Shown one piece after another: positions 13,108 to 25,292 of a stretch of DNA of 64,000 bases. The notes under the pieces were generated by a model. It was given only the letters and a program-made list of their open reading frames with translations, had not been told where the DNA came from and did not search any database. This DNA comes from Lonicera japonica (Eukaryota > Streptophyta > Magnoliopsida > Dipsacales > Caprifoliaceae), in NCBI GenBank assembly GCA_021464415.1, contig CM038468.1:5890001-5954000 (forward strand), in the 5' to 3' direction. Numbering within the stretch: the first letter of the stretch is position 1; every line of letters begins with the position of its first letter. The position numbers and the translations under genes were made by a program.

Positions 13108-13832
13108 CTCTCATGCTTCTCACTATATGGGATTGTATGGATTACTTGATGGAAATCTTAAGGTATCATTTTCATTTTAGTTTTCACCATTTTTGGTAGA
13201 TTGATTAAGTGAATATAAAGGATGAAAAGAAAAATAAGTTAATTAAGGCAATAAATTTATATGAGTGGTCCACACCATATCCTTCTGTATAGTTATAATC
13301 CATCCCTTTGTGTACTATTTGTGTTTGTAGGACTTGAAAACAATAATTTAAATAACCCTTCATTTTGATTTACTTGGTAATTTTGTTTTTTATTTATTTA
13401 TGTGGCATTGTGGAGAGCACTGATGCTACCTAATAGATAGATTGACCATGGGGCCCAAACCAACCAAATTGAAGAGGCTGGGCTTAGTTCAAAGCAAATT
13501 GCAGCAACTGTTTTATCACTAATTGGTGAGAGCAAAGAAAGCCTTCACCCAATGTCAACTTATAGAGATTAATTAACAAGATTAATCCTTTGCTAATGGA
13601 ATTCCAAAATTTTATCAATTTTTGTGTCATATATATAGAATGAAAAAGGTGTACTTGGTGTAATATATAGTTTGTGATCATCTAATTTTTAAAGCATAAT
13701 TGATTAGAACTTTAATTCCTTCCATCATAAAAGAAGTATATAAATCCTTTTGAGGATTTAAATTTATAAATTGTTCAAAGAGTTCACTGTCTAATGTGCT
13801 GAACTTTTGTAAGTACATTTACGTCAATAAAG

Positions 13833-14304
13833 TGTTGGAATTTAATCACAAAGTCATCATGTCAAATCATCAAGATTTAAATTAAAACAATGAAACCGCA
13901 TACCTGGATTCATGATAAACAAATGCGGAATACGATGATCGATCACAGTAACAACACGGATCGAGCGGGTACGTGGTCTTCCTCAACCATATCGCTTTAG
14001 TGTTTTGATGGGAATTTTGGTTCTTTTCCAGATGGGGAGAAGGGAGCCGTAAATTGATTTGGTGTATTGGGGAGCATAACCTTAATATTTACTTTAGATA
14101 CAGTCTAGTTAAGGTTCCTATAAAACCCTAACAAGCCCATACAAGATATCTACACATTTGGCCCACATTTATTTGAGTAGTCTATGGGCTTAACTACAAA
14201 TTAATTAGACCACTGAAAATTTAGCCCATTATTTAAATAGCAAATATAATTGAAATATTATAATATGTTGCCCACATAAATTAGAAAATATAAATTTTCT
14301 AACA
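13833..14304 (-). repeat. Left LTR (3' LTR in element sense) of the copia element
   Basis: It runs from TGTTGGAATTT to TTTTCTAACA on the plus strand, 472 bp, and is alignable over its full length to 18204-18676 with scattered substitutions. It is followed at 14305 by atctcccattt, the reverse complement of the polypurine tract. Confidence 0.9.
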
Positions 14305-17300
14305 ATCTCCCATTTGGGTTACATATTACTCCTAAAATAATTATATCATATAATTCTTTAAGCGCGCATCCGCATCCTATTTATCCTTAGATTTCTCCTT
14401 AATCAATCTGGTATATCTCATGTATGAGCAATGGAATTACCGCATCTTTTATCACAGTAAGGTCGTGACTAAACCACGATTATCACCATACTAATACACT
14501 TAATAACACATATCAAATGTGGATGAGTAGCATGGAAATTACATGCAATGTGATCTTAGACATGCCTATTTCCAACTGGCTCAACTTTAATGAGATCAAC
14601 ATTAACCGTCCAAACTTTATGTTAAACCACAATAGAAGGGAAAAACAAATATTCAGAGTTAAGATGAAAATAAACCATCTTCTTTATTTTGCAAAAAATA
14701 TGCGTCTAAATAAAAGAGCATCCATGATTCAAACTCCCACTAAAACCAGCACATTATCAAATAACACAAATCCCATATAAGCAATATGCTCATAAAATGC
14801 CTTATGTGTTAAGCCTTTATCAAACAGACCCGTAATCATGGAGTTTGTGCTTATATGCTCTATAGACACGACAACGCTGAATTATTCTTTAACAACAAGA
14901 AACTTAATATCTATGTGCTTTAGATTTTTAAAAATTTATGTTGTTATCGAATATAGCACAATCAATTCATCATCACAAAATATCTTTAGTGGTCTTTCGA
15001 CACTATTCATAATTCGCAACCTACTGACAAATTTTGAAAGCCATATTCCATCCAAAAAATCGAAATCAAAATACCATATGATCTCCAACTGATCTAATTT
15101 TTGATACGTAAGTATATAATCCTTTTGTTCTCTTTAAATACCTTATAACCCTTTAATTGACTGCTTTCCGAAGATATATCATAGGGTTACTTAAATATCT
15201 ACCAAATATCTTTACTATGAATGCTAAACCTGGATGCGTACATACTTTATGATACATCAGACTCCCTACAAGTAATGCATAAGGAATCTTTTGCATCTCT
15301 TTCTTTTTAACCTTATTTTGGGGCACTAATTGTGACATAAATTGTCTCCTTTAACAATGGGAGTATCTCTTGAATGACAGTCTTTCATGCTAAATATTGG
15401 TAAGAATTCTTTCAATATATCTCTTTTTTGAAAACCCAACATACCCGACAATAATGTCGATGTATCTGTATTCCTAATATAAAAGAGATATTATCGCTAT
15501 AAAATACCAAGAAGATAATATTACTCCCACTGAACTTATGATATACATAATTATCAACCAAATTTACATCAAAACTATACGAGATAATAACTTAATGAAA
15601 TATGTAATACCATTGACGGAAAACTTCTTTAAGGCCATAGATAGATTTCTTTAATTTCACTTCTTCTTGAGATTGTTGAGTTTGCTATATAGGAAGTTTT
15701 TCAACATTGTCTTGATAATCCTAATTTGCATTTGAAACAATGTTAGAAATTTATTCCTAATCATTGTCAATATCAGTACTTAAAATTTGAATAAATTCCT
15801 CTTCAAGGATAATGTTTATAACTTTATCTTCCCCCTCAAACTCAATAACCTCAAGAAATTTGGCATTTTCCGTCTTAATAAAGGATTTATTTGAGGGATC
15901 ACAAAATTTATAATCTCTCGATCTTTCAGTGTATCTAACAAAGTAGCAGTTAATTTCTTTATAGCCCTACTACAGCTAAACAACTCTGTTTTAGCTACTG
16001 CTTTAATATAACACTGTTTAGAAAGTATGCTGCAATCTTAAGTGTCTCTTCTTAGAGTCATTATGGTAGAGAAGAATGATTAATCACGCTCCTTACTATA
16101 TCTTTAAGCTTCTGTTTTATCTTTCAACAATACTATTCATACTAGGTTTGCCTAGTATGGTGTACTATGAGACGATTCTTCATTTTTCTAGGAATTTCAC
16201 AAAGGTTCAGAACGTTGTTTACCTTATCCGTTATATCTACCATAGTATTAACCACCACGATCAGATTTCATGGCCTTACTTTTCTTACCTAGTTGATTTT
16301 CAACTCCGACTATGAAAGTCATAACAACGTTTAAGGATTGTGACTTCTCATTAATTAAATATAGGTACCCTTAATAATTGTCATGAACATAATAAAATAC
16401 TATTAACCATTCCAGAAGGCCGTAGAGAATAGTTTACAGATATTCGCATGAATTAGTTCTAAGACAATTGAACTCTTTATGTCACATAATTTTCTTATGT
16501 TTGTTCATTTCTCCTTTACACATTCAATACAGATTTTAAAATCTTTTAAATCAAGGAGTTTTAAGAATTCCACAAGTCTCTTAGTTTTCTATTTAGAGAT
16601 TTATCCCAAATACTTGTGCCATAACATGGAAGAATTCTTATTAGATAATTTATGCTTTGTATCACGTGAATCAATTTACAAGGTTTCATTACATAAGATG
16701 ATTGTATCCGTATATAAGTTATCAACTACAGAAATCGTAGCAAAATATTTGAATTTTGAAAAAGACTAACTTTATTATTTTCAAATGAACAATAATAATC
16801 GTATTTGTGCAAATGAAAATAGAAATTATGTCTAAATGACAATGCTATATAAGTCTCTCCCAAATCCAAAAGTAACTAGTCTTTAATGATAACTTAAAAT
16901 TCCTTAAAACCTCAACTGTAATTGTTTCGTCATTGTCCTGATAAATGAATCTTTCAAACATCAATTGGCTTTTGGCTCTACATGTAACCTCTAAACACAC
17001 TTATGTGAGTAGTATCTTTAAAATCTACTAACCAAATAATCACATGTACATAAGTTAAACCAACTACCGAACAAACCCTAATGAAAAGTATATCCTAATT
17101 TACACGCCAAGTGGCGTATTTGGAACATCACTATGTCTATCCTTCTTGCAAAGCAACTAGCAAATTCTTTATCATATTTCTTTTGTAATTAGTACAGCGT
17201 TGTTCAAATTGCAGCTTCTTAACTTTTATCCTTATCCTTTTCTTGTCCTTTAGAGATGTTTGCTAGACGAACACTTTTTATCTTTTATCGCAAAATATTT

Positions 17301-18190
17301 TCTCGTTCTTGCACACCGTGAGATATGACCTCATTAAGAGATCATTTATCCTTACGTGTATTTTAAGTCACTGTAAGTTAACTGTATTGTGCAGGAAAAG
17401 AAATAAAGAACTGAATGCACGAGCAAGTTACTAGACAACCTTAACTTAAGTGCTTTTAGTTTAAGTGTAGCCATTAAATTCATAAATGTTGTCCAAATTA
17501 TAATATTCACCAAATATGATGGCCAGATGTAAAGACCTTTATAAGGTCTAATACTATCCCTTGACAAATTTTCTACAAATCGTAAATATATATGCTAAAA
17601 TTATATCACATGCACCATTTAAATCCGTATGGGTGTATATATATAAACAAAACAAAGGTGTTATTGAATCAAACCATTAATATATATATATATATAATTC
17701 ATAAAACATTTTATATATACATAATCAAACTTGACAAAATCAGGATTCATATGAAAAGAAAAAAGGCTACTGAATCTGGAAATTAAGAAGGTAATTGTCA
17801 AATCAACCTCATATATGTATATTTATATTAAATAAAAGAAAAGGGCTGAGCAGTTCCAAACAAAAGATTAATATATATATTCAACAAAAGTCAAATAACC
17901 ATTATTTCGCCCTTCTTCCTTTTTTTTTCAAAGACGGTCACCACTGCCGAATGTCACATCATCAGTTTTCTCCTTTTGACTTCTTTCATTAAAATATATT
18001 AATCCATAAAATATATATATTATGTAGATACCGTATGGTCACAATCGTGAATATATGTATATATATTAATCAAACAAACAATTAAAATATAAATCTCCGA
18101 ACCCTTTAAAATTATTATAATTAAAACTTTAATATTATTATATAATAATAATAATTTTCTAAATCTCTTAATAATTTAACATGAAATTTT

Positions 18191-18201
18191 CTCTGATACC
18201 A
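18191..18201 (-). promoter_or_regulatory. Copia primer-binding site (tRNA-iMet type)
   Basis: The minus strand reads TGGTATCAGAG, complementary to the 3' end of initiator-Met tRNA, two bases from the LTR edge. This fixes the element's orientation. Confidence 0.85.
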
Positions 18202-18203
18202 CT

Positions 18204-18676
18204 TGTTGGAATTTAATCACAAAAGTCATTTTGTCAAATCATCAAGATTTAAATTAAAACAGTGAAACCACGTACCTGGATTCATGATAAACAAATGCAG
18301 AATACGAAAATCCATCACAATAACAACATGGATCGAGCGGGTACGTGGTCTTCCTCAACCAAATCGCCTAAGTGTCTTGATGAGAATTTTGGTTCTCTTC
18401 CATATGGAGAGAAGGGAGCCGTAATTTGATTTGGTGTATTGGGGACCATAACCCTAATATTTACTTTATATACAGTCTAGTTAGGGTTCCCATAAAACCA
18501 TAACAAGCCCATACAAGGTATCTACACATTTGACCCACATTTATTTAAGTAGTTTATGGGCTTAATTGAAAATTAATTAGACCACTGAAAAATTAGCCCA
18601 TTATTTAAATAGAAAATATAATTGAAATATTATAATATGTTGCCCACATAAATTAGAAAATATAAATTTTCTAACA
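18204..18676 (-). repeat. Right LTR (5' LTR in element sense) of the copia element
   Basis: 473 bp with the same ends as the left LTR (TGTTGGAATTT, TTCTAACA). It is followed by TSD TAAAG. Confidence 0.9.
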
Positions 18677-18681
18677 TAAAG

Positions 18682-19352
18682 AAAATTGTTTTAAAATGTG
18701 GAATCATTCTAGTACTTTAGTAGATAATTTGTTTTCTTGTAAATTGATTTGCCATCTTTAAGAATTCACAAGTCACGAGTGAGTTCTTGCCATTATGCTA
18801 TTACAGTTACAACGAGTTTTGGTGACCTTTTGCTAAATAAAAAAAATGGAGAAATAAGTCATTGTTAAATTGTTGTCATAAATTATTTGAGTAATTATTA
18901 TCAAATTTTTTAAAATAAATAATTACGCGCCATTAACTCTCACCTCTCACTTAGAAGATATGGAGTTCATTTTCTAAAGAAATTTAACAAATCTCAAATT
19001 AGAGTGCTCCTCTTCCCCTCAAGCCAAGGGTGGGAATGTGGGACCAATAAATAAAATAATCGCAGACACTTTGATGGTCTCCCAACAGTAATAGCTCGAA
19101 CCGTGCAAAGTAGGCCAATTTTGTTATTTAACAATCATATGCATTTTATTTATTTATTTATCTTGATAGCTTCAAATGTACGGTTCTCTTTTCCATTATT
19201 CTCTTCCTCCTCTATCACATTCCTCTTTCTCCCTCTAAAAAAAACATGCTCTGTCCACTTTGATTCCTCTGTTTAACTCATCTTTCTTAATTTTCCACCG
19301 TCATTTCTAGGGGCAGAGTGAGCATGTAGATCTCCTAACGGAATTCAGGATG
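18682..19352. other. Intergenic sequence, nothing recognised
   Basis: AT-rich, with a CT-rich run around 19186-19240 that looks like a 5' leader but has no reading frame attached. No transposon termini found. Confidence 0.4.
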
Positions 19353-19973
19353 TCACAAGTATAATCATGGCGCCTTACGAAGCCTTGTATGGTTGTCCAT
19401 GTAAATCTCCGATTTGTTGGTATGAAGTCGAAGAGAGAACCTTGTTGGGTCCAGAATCGGTATGAAGTCAAAATGATCTGAAAACATCTCCTTACTGCTC
19501 AGAGTCGGCAAAAGAGTTATGTTGATAGACGTCGTCATCCTTTGGCATTTGAAATCGATAGTCATGCGTTCTTGAAAATCAAGCCTCGTTTTGGTATCAC
19601 ACGCTTTAGTGGCAAATGAAAATTATCCCCTCGTTACATCGAGCTGTTTGGAATCTTAGAATGTTTTAGGAATGTCTCGTATCATTTAGCTTTGCCTCCG
19701 TAGATGTCACTTGTTCATAATTTCTTTTATATGCCGATGCTTCGCCGATATGTTCATGATCCCTCTCATATCGTGCAATGGGAGGATTTGCAGGTTTTAG
19801 ATTATGGGACTTATAAGACTTGCGCAATACAGATTTTAGATCATAGAGATCAAGTGCTTCAGAACAAAGTGACCCCTCTAATCAAACTCTTGTTGTGGCA
19901 CCACGAAGCTGAGGAGGCAACGTGGGAGTTAGAAACTAAAATTCGTAGTAAATATCTGGAGTTCTTTAGTTGA
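19353..19973 (+). pseudogene. Ty3/gypsy integrase C-terminus and chromodomain-like remnant
   Basis: The frame opens with MAPYEALYGCPCKSPICW, the C-terminal core of plant gypsy integrases. After frameshifts and stops, 19704-19973 is open and reads HNFFYMPMLRRYVHDPSH, then IQILDHRDQVLQNK, then EEATWELE, then a stop. That order (integrase tail, then a chromodomain-like WELE segment) is typical of chromoviruses of the Tekay/Del type. RT, RNase H and the integrase core are missing upstream. A purine tract (agtgggagaga, near 20014) separates it from the LTR at 20031, as expected for the 3' end of an element. Confidence 0.8.
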
Positions 19974-20111
19974 TATGTAATAGTTAAAATTCAGAGACCA
20001 CAAAATTTTGTTTAGTGGGAGAGACTATAATGTCCTGAATCCGTATTAATGTAAATTGTGTTTGGTTCAGTATGTTTAGTGTGGAAATGCTTGTTAAATG
20101 ATTTTAGTATG

Positions 20112-20225
20112 CTTCTGATTAAATTTTGCCATTGTGGTTGTAACAGGCACTTCTGATTAAATTTTTCCATTGTGGTTGTAACAGGCACTTCTGATTGAAT
20201 TTTGCTACTGTGGGTGTAATAGGCG
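20112..20225. repeat. Three-unit, 38-bp minisatellite
   Basis: Units start at 20112, 20150 and 20188, each beginning cttctgatt and ending gtaa(c/t)aggc. The first two are nearly identical and the third has diverged. It lies within the gypsy 3' LTR. Confidence 0.85.
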
Positions 20226-21380
20226 CCTGTTGTGTGAAATAAGCGACTGTTTTGGAGAGTTCTGGATTTATTTTGCCTCGCTATTAAAGAGGCACCTTTG
20301 GTGGGCCTAACAAGCAATTGTTGGTAAGTCGGTTGCACACTTTTTAATGAGTCCCGAGTTTTCTTACACCTACTTACCACCATTTTCGTCCCCAAACACA
20401 GAACTAAGCTTATTTCCTCATTCTCTCTTGAGATTTCACATATATTCGCTATTCGAAATTCGGAATTCGATTCGGCTTTAAGAGAAATTGTTCTACTCAA
20501 CATGAAGATCGCGGTGATGTAGGAATTTTGGGATTCACCAAACGAGATTTCGGTCTTCATCTGTTTCTCTTCTATTTGGGCTTGTTGATTTGAGATAGGG
20601 GTTTAATTATTTTTAGAACCTGATAATATGGTTTTATTCTATGTAAAATCATTATGTTTTAATTGTATTTGTTTCAAGAATTACTACATGATGAGGATGA
20701 TGATGTTCTATGATTTATAAAACGAGCATGTGTTTTGAAGCAAGAAATGCCATTTATAATTGATATACATGCGTTATTTCATATACATGATTTATCCCTT
20801 GGATGTATAGATGTTGTATATTGGTGAAATTGAATAATTTATGAATTATATATAGCAAGGGACATGTATAGAGACTTGTTACAGTTATATTGCATAAGTT
20901 GTTTCAAATGTTCATTTGTTAGCATGTTATGCATATTGTGCATTATTATTGTATCAACTGGATTATTTGAGATGTTTCTGCAAGCTTGGAATGTTCTTAT
21001 GGCCTATCTTATGGTATATGTTTTATATGTCTTGAATCTATGATGCCGAAAGCTTCTTATGTTTGTTGTATCATTCTAGATGTGATATGATCCCGTGATG
21101 GATCCGATTATGATTATGTCGTGGCCCTTTGATGTGAAGGGAATATATATTGATTGGTGCTTGTTGGTGTGAAAATAAGTAGGGCTTGGTACCCTTGGGT
21201 TGAAAATCCCTAAACTCCCGAGGATAGCAATTAGGTCGGCTGTCTAAAGCCAGCAGTGAGTAGCCCGAAAATCTAGGCCTCGGCAAAATACTTGTGATTC
21301 TGATGATATTATATTAATGTTCCATGGGCCGAATGATGCTAGGTCATTCTTATGATTATGACTTGGCCCGATTTTGGTAT

Positions 21381-22277
21381 TGTAACAACCCGCCTAATTA
21401 AGCAGGTGTTAAAGGATGCTATATCTAATTAACAACAGATAGACAAATAGACATAACTGATAAATTAAACAAGGTAGAGAAATCTAATAAAAATTCGGCA
21501 TGAAATATTTGTAAATAAATAAATCCATCATCTATAATAGACAACACGAAAATATAGAATACTTCTCGAATCCATTACAATCCAAATTCGATAAATACAA
21601 CTAGTACATCCATAGACAGTATAAGTATTCAAACTTAATTAGAAGTTACAACTACTACAAATTAGGATAATACAACAACTAGTTCCCATTGGGCCATTTG
21701 TGACTCATTCCCTCATTTTCCTTTCAGGTACACATCATGTCTTGGGTAGAGGTTGTCGAGTAGGTCCAAATTCATCTTACACCATATCATTATATGTCCA
21801 CTCTATTCAGTGTAATTTTGTTTTATGGACATTTGCCTACTATAGGAGTATTTATTCATCATAAATTGGGTGTAATCACATAGTCCTTGTTCATTGTGTA
21901 AGGTCTACCCTTTTAATGGTCCTTTATTCGGTTTGAACACTTTGGTCGATTTTCTGTGGCTAGTTACATAAGTCCATGTCGAGTTTTAGCAGTGGCACAA
22001 ATAATTGTACCTCTTTCCAGCAGAAGTTCTGGATGGCCTATGCCTTTATAAACCATTCATTCAGGAAGGTCATACTGGTGTACTTACTTGAAGTCGAGAT
22101 TGGGTCTTCGCTTAACTAGTGTCCACTCTCGTTTCTCTGTCTGATTATCGAAATTATTTTGTTAGACTTTGTAGTGCTATTGTGAGGGGTGACTAGTGCC
22201 ATAACTTCTTCTTGTATCATTACCTTTTGTGGTTCGTTACTTAGGGCCTCCAGCGATCAGTTAGGCGGATTGTTACA
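21381..22277. mobile_element. Nested solo LTR, 897 bp, inside the gypsy 3' LTR
   Basis: Ends are TGTAACAACCCGCC and GGCGGATTGTTACA, imperfect inverted repeats of each other. Flanks GGTAT (21376-21380) and TGTAT (22278-22282) match 4 of 5. No coding region. Orientation is undecided because both ends look alike. Confidence 0.65.
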
Positions 22278-22756
22278 TGTATTCTCTCGATATAATGGTT
22301 GACATAAGGGAGGTAACCTGCATATGCACATGCATGCATTGTTTTACCAGTTTATGATTAAAATTGCTAATTATGTTTTGAACGTAATATTTCTTGTTAT
22401 TCCCCTACTTAGCTATGAGCTTACCTTGTTTTATGTAAACAAATTCAGGTATCCATGAGACGGATAAGACTGGAGAAGCAACTGGGTCGGGAACAAAGTA
22501 GAGGCCTTTGATACCGCCTCATTTTATTGTACATATGTGCATAAGGCAAGCCACGACTAGCCTGAGATATTGTTTATTTTGTAGTACATGTTAGCATAGT
22601 TTGTATGCCTTTTAATCACATGTATCTGTATATATGTATATCTCACTCCTGTTTTATATTCATATTAGACCTACTTTAGCTAGTCTAAGGTGCGTTAGTA
22701 ACGGTCCTGGCCTTAACTATGGTTGTTAACCAAATAATTAAAGAGGGGGCGTCACA

Positions 22757-23934
22757 GGAAATCTCTATATCTCAACCAAAATTATGTCTATAAATTGAAG
22801 AAGTCCTTTTATGGGTAGAAATAATCGCCTAGACAATGGTATAAGAAGTTCAACACATTTATGATGGGCTAGAAATTCAAGCAGAGTGATTTTGATCATT
22901 GTGTTTACTTTAAGAGAGTCAATGGGGATTCGTTTATCTAGTTACTCTTATATGTTAATGATATGCTTATTTTTTCATCGAGTATGTTTGATATCAACAC
23001 GGTGAATGCTCAAGTAAGTCTTGAGTTTAAAATGAAGGACTTTGGTAGAGTTAAAAAGATTCTGGGAATTGAGATCATAAGAGAGAGGAAGAAGGGAAGA
23101 TTGTGCCTAATTCAAAGGTAGTAGTTAAATAAAGTGGTAGTTCATTTTAGGATGTAAGAAGGAAACCATGTGAGTGTCCCATTTGCTCTCCATTTCAAGC
23201 TATCGACAACTGTGACGTTAGAAACAGAAAAAGGTATGGAGTATATGGCATAAATTCCGTATATGAGTGCGATAGGAATCTTAATGTATGCCATGGTGTG
23301 TACTCGGTCAGGTATTGCTTAAGTAGTAAGCATTGTTAGTAGGTTCATGGAAAATCCGGGGAAACAGCATTGGAATGTCGTTAAGTGAATTTTGCGATAC
23401 CTAGAAGGGACAAAGAATAGAAGGCTTGTGTACTAGAGATCCAAGGGGTCTATTATTTGAGAGTATGTTTATTCGGACTATGTTGGGGATCTTGACAAGC
23501 GATGGTCGACTATAGGATATGTTTTTATATTTAATGGTGGTCCAATTAACTGGAGGTCAATGTTGCAGCGTGTAGTGGCGCTGTCTACTACGGAAGCAGA
23601 GTACATTGTAGTAACAGATGTAGTCAAGGAAGCATTGTGGCTTCGAGGTTTGATAGGTCATTTGGGGATGGTTCAGGAGAATGTCGATGTATATTGTGAT
23701 AGCCAAAACGCTATTCATTTGGCGAAGAACCAAGTTCATCACGGACCAACAAAGCATGCCGTTGTCCAGTTTCAATTCATATAGGAGATTATCGAGACTA
23801 GTGTAATGATTTTAAACAAAATTGGCACCAAGGATAATCCCATTAATATGATGACGAATGTGGTGCCAACAACTAAGTTTGAGCCTTTCTCGACATTAGT
23901 CAACATTCTTCGATATTGAGGTCCCACTTGGGGG
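22757..23934 (+). pseudogene. Ty1/copia RT and RNase H remnant
   Basis: Despite many stops, the frame reads in copia order: YKLKKSFYG and SPRQWYKKF; YVNDMLIFSS (the YVDD position, with D changed to N); FKMKDFGRVKKILGIEI; IGILMYAMVCTRSGIA; then the RNase H part with ALSTTEAEYIV (23560-23784) and a CDSQNAIHLAKN segment. The 5' part (gag, protease, integrase) is missing because a gypsy LTR abuts at 22756. The C-terminal end is followed by a G-rich tract and the 3' LTR. Confidence 0.85.
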
Positions 23935-24499
23935 TGATGGCTCTTCGGGGTCGGGTGTGATGCTATAGTAGTATTGATGGAGGAATAGGGTGGAGTGAAA
24001 TTAACTATGTGATGGATGGGATAGCTGGATGGTTCGGCAAGGTGGAGATTTGTGATAATGGCTCTCCATTGAAGTTAGCTAAATTGATCGTGGTTTAAGC
24101 TAGATCGATCTAGGTGTGGCAGTGTACTTTTGGTGGCTTAGCTAGATTGATCTAGGTCTCAAGGAAAATTTCTTTTAACTGCAATTTTGGCTCATTTTTT
24201 GTGATAGACTTGTGGAAATGCTCAAAAATACTTGAGAGCTAAAATTAAGAGAATTTTTTCTTGTGTGCTTGTAATCAACTCCTTGTTCCAATTATAAATA
24301 TAAGTTATTATTTGTGTGGATTAGTGGCGTTTACGCCAACACCACAGTAAAATTTTGTCTTATGCAATTGTTGTGTATTTTCTTATTTTTCTATTGTGAA
24401 TGTGCTTATTTTGACGGTTCCTTCAATAGGGTAAACTTTTAAGCTTGTGTGATCACTCCGCGTTGCGTTATGCTCAGGTTTGAATGGTTTGGGGCAGCA
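23935..24499 (+). repeat. 3' LTR of the truncated copia element
   Basis: It starts TGATGGCTCTTCGG after the tract acttggggg and ends GGGGCAGCA, 565 bp. Directly after it the sequence becomes readable F-box coding sequence, so the element inserted into that gene. The other LTR is missing, so no TSD can be tested. Confidence 0.6.
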
Positions 24500-24749
24500 A
24501 AATTATAAACCCCAGAGTCCAAGGTGGCGATCGCACTAGCATCAATTCATTTAGGCCTCGTTTGATTCAGGTATTAGGATCAGTGGGATTAATAATACCA
24601 ATACCCTGTTTGATTCATGAAGTATTAATACTGGGATATCTCATGCTGATGTTAATACCATGTTTGATTTTGTAACTCATATATGGGATTATATTTTGGA
24701 CTAAAAAAAAAATTGGAAAAAATAAATTTTTTTTTTAAAAATTAATTAA

Positions 24750-24786
<37 letters not shown>

Positions 24787-25093
24787 TAGTAGTAGTAGTA
24801 GTGCCATTTTTGAAAATATTATAGTAGTAATGGCATTTTTGAAAATATATGGTTCTTTTTTCTTAATCCTGGATAAACAATACCACCTCCTCCTTGGTAT
24901 TAAATTATAGCACAAAGAGTGGTATTAAGTTAGTACCGGTATTAGTAATCCCAGCACATTTGTGCGAATCAAACAAGGTATTATAAATAAAGTGGTATTA
25001 ATAATCCCATCCCACTTTTTAATACCCGAATCAAACGAGGCCTTAAGGTTTTCAATTACAAGGATAGCGTAGGAAGTTTTTGTTGGAGGTAGA
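24500..25093 (+). pseudogene. F-box-associated-domain gene fragment, copy 1
   Basis: Two short pieces (24500-24553 and 25043-25093) read NPRVQGGDRTSINSF and VFNYKDSVGSF. They match, in order, the end of the better preserved copy at 29915-30755 (IIDLGV..GGNLSDINSS and VFDYKESLAS). The N-terminal part is replaced by a copia LTR, and a Harbinger-type MITE separates the two pieces. F-box proteins of this class act as substrate adaptors in SCF ubiquitin ligases; this fragment cannot. Confidence 0.65.
24554..25042. mobile_element. PIF/Harbinger (Tourist-like) MITE, 489 bp, TSD TTA
   Basis: Terminal inverted repeats GGCCTCGTTTGATTC match perfectly at both ends and extend with one mismatch through GGTATTA. 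The flanks are TTA (24551-24553 and 25043-25045), the TSD of this superfamily. The interior has (ATA)n and (AGT)n microsatellites (about 24751-24802) and no coding capacity. Excision in silico restores the F-box reading order. Confidence 0.9.
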
Positions 25094-25292
25094 AAGTGGA
25101 TAAATCACATGCTATGTATGCTCAGAGATTTGTTAGGCTTCCACTACTATAGGACAAGCAAATTCTCTAATGGTATGTATGTATTATTTATTTAGTCTAA
25201 TAAGTTTAATAAATTCTCTAATGGTTGTTTTTCAATGTATGGCTGCATACAGAAGCATATTATTTGCTCTTTCTTATCAGCAAAACAATGTC

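Larger units (their letters stand above)
9245..13572 (+). pseudogene. DXS: 1-deoxy-D-xylulose-5-phosphate synthase (DXS) pseudogene, C-terminal exons
   Basis: Functional DXS condenses pyruvate and glyceraldehyde-3-phosphate in plastids, the first step of the MEP isoprenoid pathway. Four pieces read in family order. At 9245-9526 an exon has AG before it and GT after it, with motifs HCGAFD and RYPRGNGIG. At 11538-11771 are LGYGT, FCKPLD and VEEG. At 13108-13162 is HYMGLYGLLDG, then a GT donor. At 13411-13572 are IDHG, EAGL and [11 protein letters not shown], then a stop. Only roughly the last third of the protein is present; the thiamine-binding N-terminal half is absent. Lesions are a TAA two codons into exon 2, a TAA after VEEG, a TAG before IDHG, a lost acceptor AG before 13411, a solo LTR in the intron (9617-11171) and another solo LTR inside an exon (11777-13107). 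Family identity is secure; it is non-functional. Confidence 0.9.
13833..18676 (-). mobile_element. Complete Ty1/copia retrotransposon, minus orientation, TSD TAAAG
   Basis: Two closely similar LTRs (13833-14304 and 18204-18676) bound a 3.9 kb interior, with perfect 5-bp TSDs TAAAG (13828-13832 and 18677-18681). The primer-binding site (TGGTATCAGAG, tRNA-iMet type) lies beside the right LTR and the polypurine tract AAATGGGAGAT beside the left one, so transcription ran right to left. The interior is badly decayed. Reverse-transcriptase remnants remain near 15150-15670 on the minus strand: KLKKSIYGLK, then FSGSNIIFLVFYSDN, then a GSLMYHKVCTHPG segment at 15153-15338. I cannot read an intact gag or integrase. 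The element is unable to move by itself. Confidence 0.92.
20031..22756 (+). repeat. 3' LTR of the chromovirus remnant, interrupted by a nested LTR
   Basis: It starts TGTCCTGAATCC directly after the polypurine tract and ends GGGGGCGTCACA, giving about 1.8 kb once the nested element (21381-22277 plus TSD) is removed. It contains a 38-bp minisatellite at 20112-20225. The copia pol remnant begins immediately after 22756, so this gypsy element probably inserted into that copia element. The 5' half of the gypsy element is not in the window. Confidence 0.6.

Noticed and set aside
13484..13681. Minus-strand open frame
   Set aside because: Antisense to the final DXS exon.
15153..15338. Stand-alone gene on the minus strand
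   Set aside because: It is a reverse-transcriptase fragment inside the copia element at 13833-18676.
18191..18201. Possible tRNA gene (Met-like sequence)
   Set aside because: Only the 11-base primer-binding match is present; no cloverleaf. The same holds at 52761.
20012..20560. 182-codon open frame on the minus strand
   Set aside because: Lies across a 38-bp minisatellite inside an LTR, antisense to the element; repeat length (38) and composition explain it.
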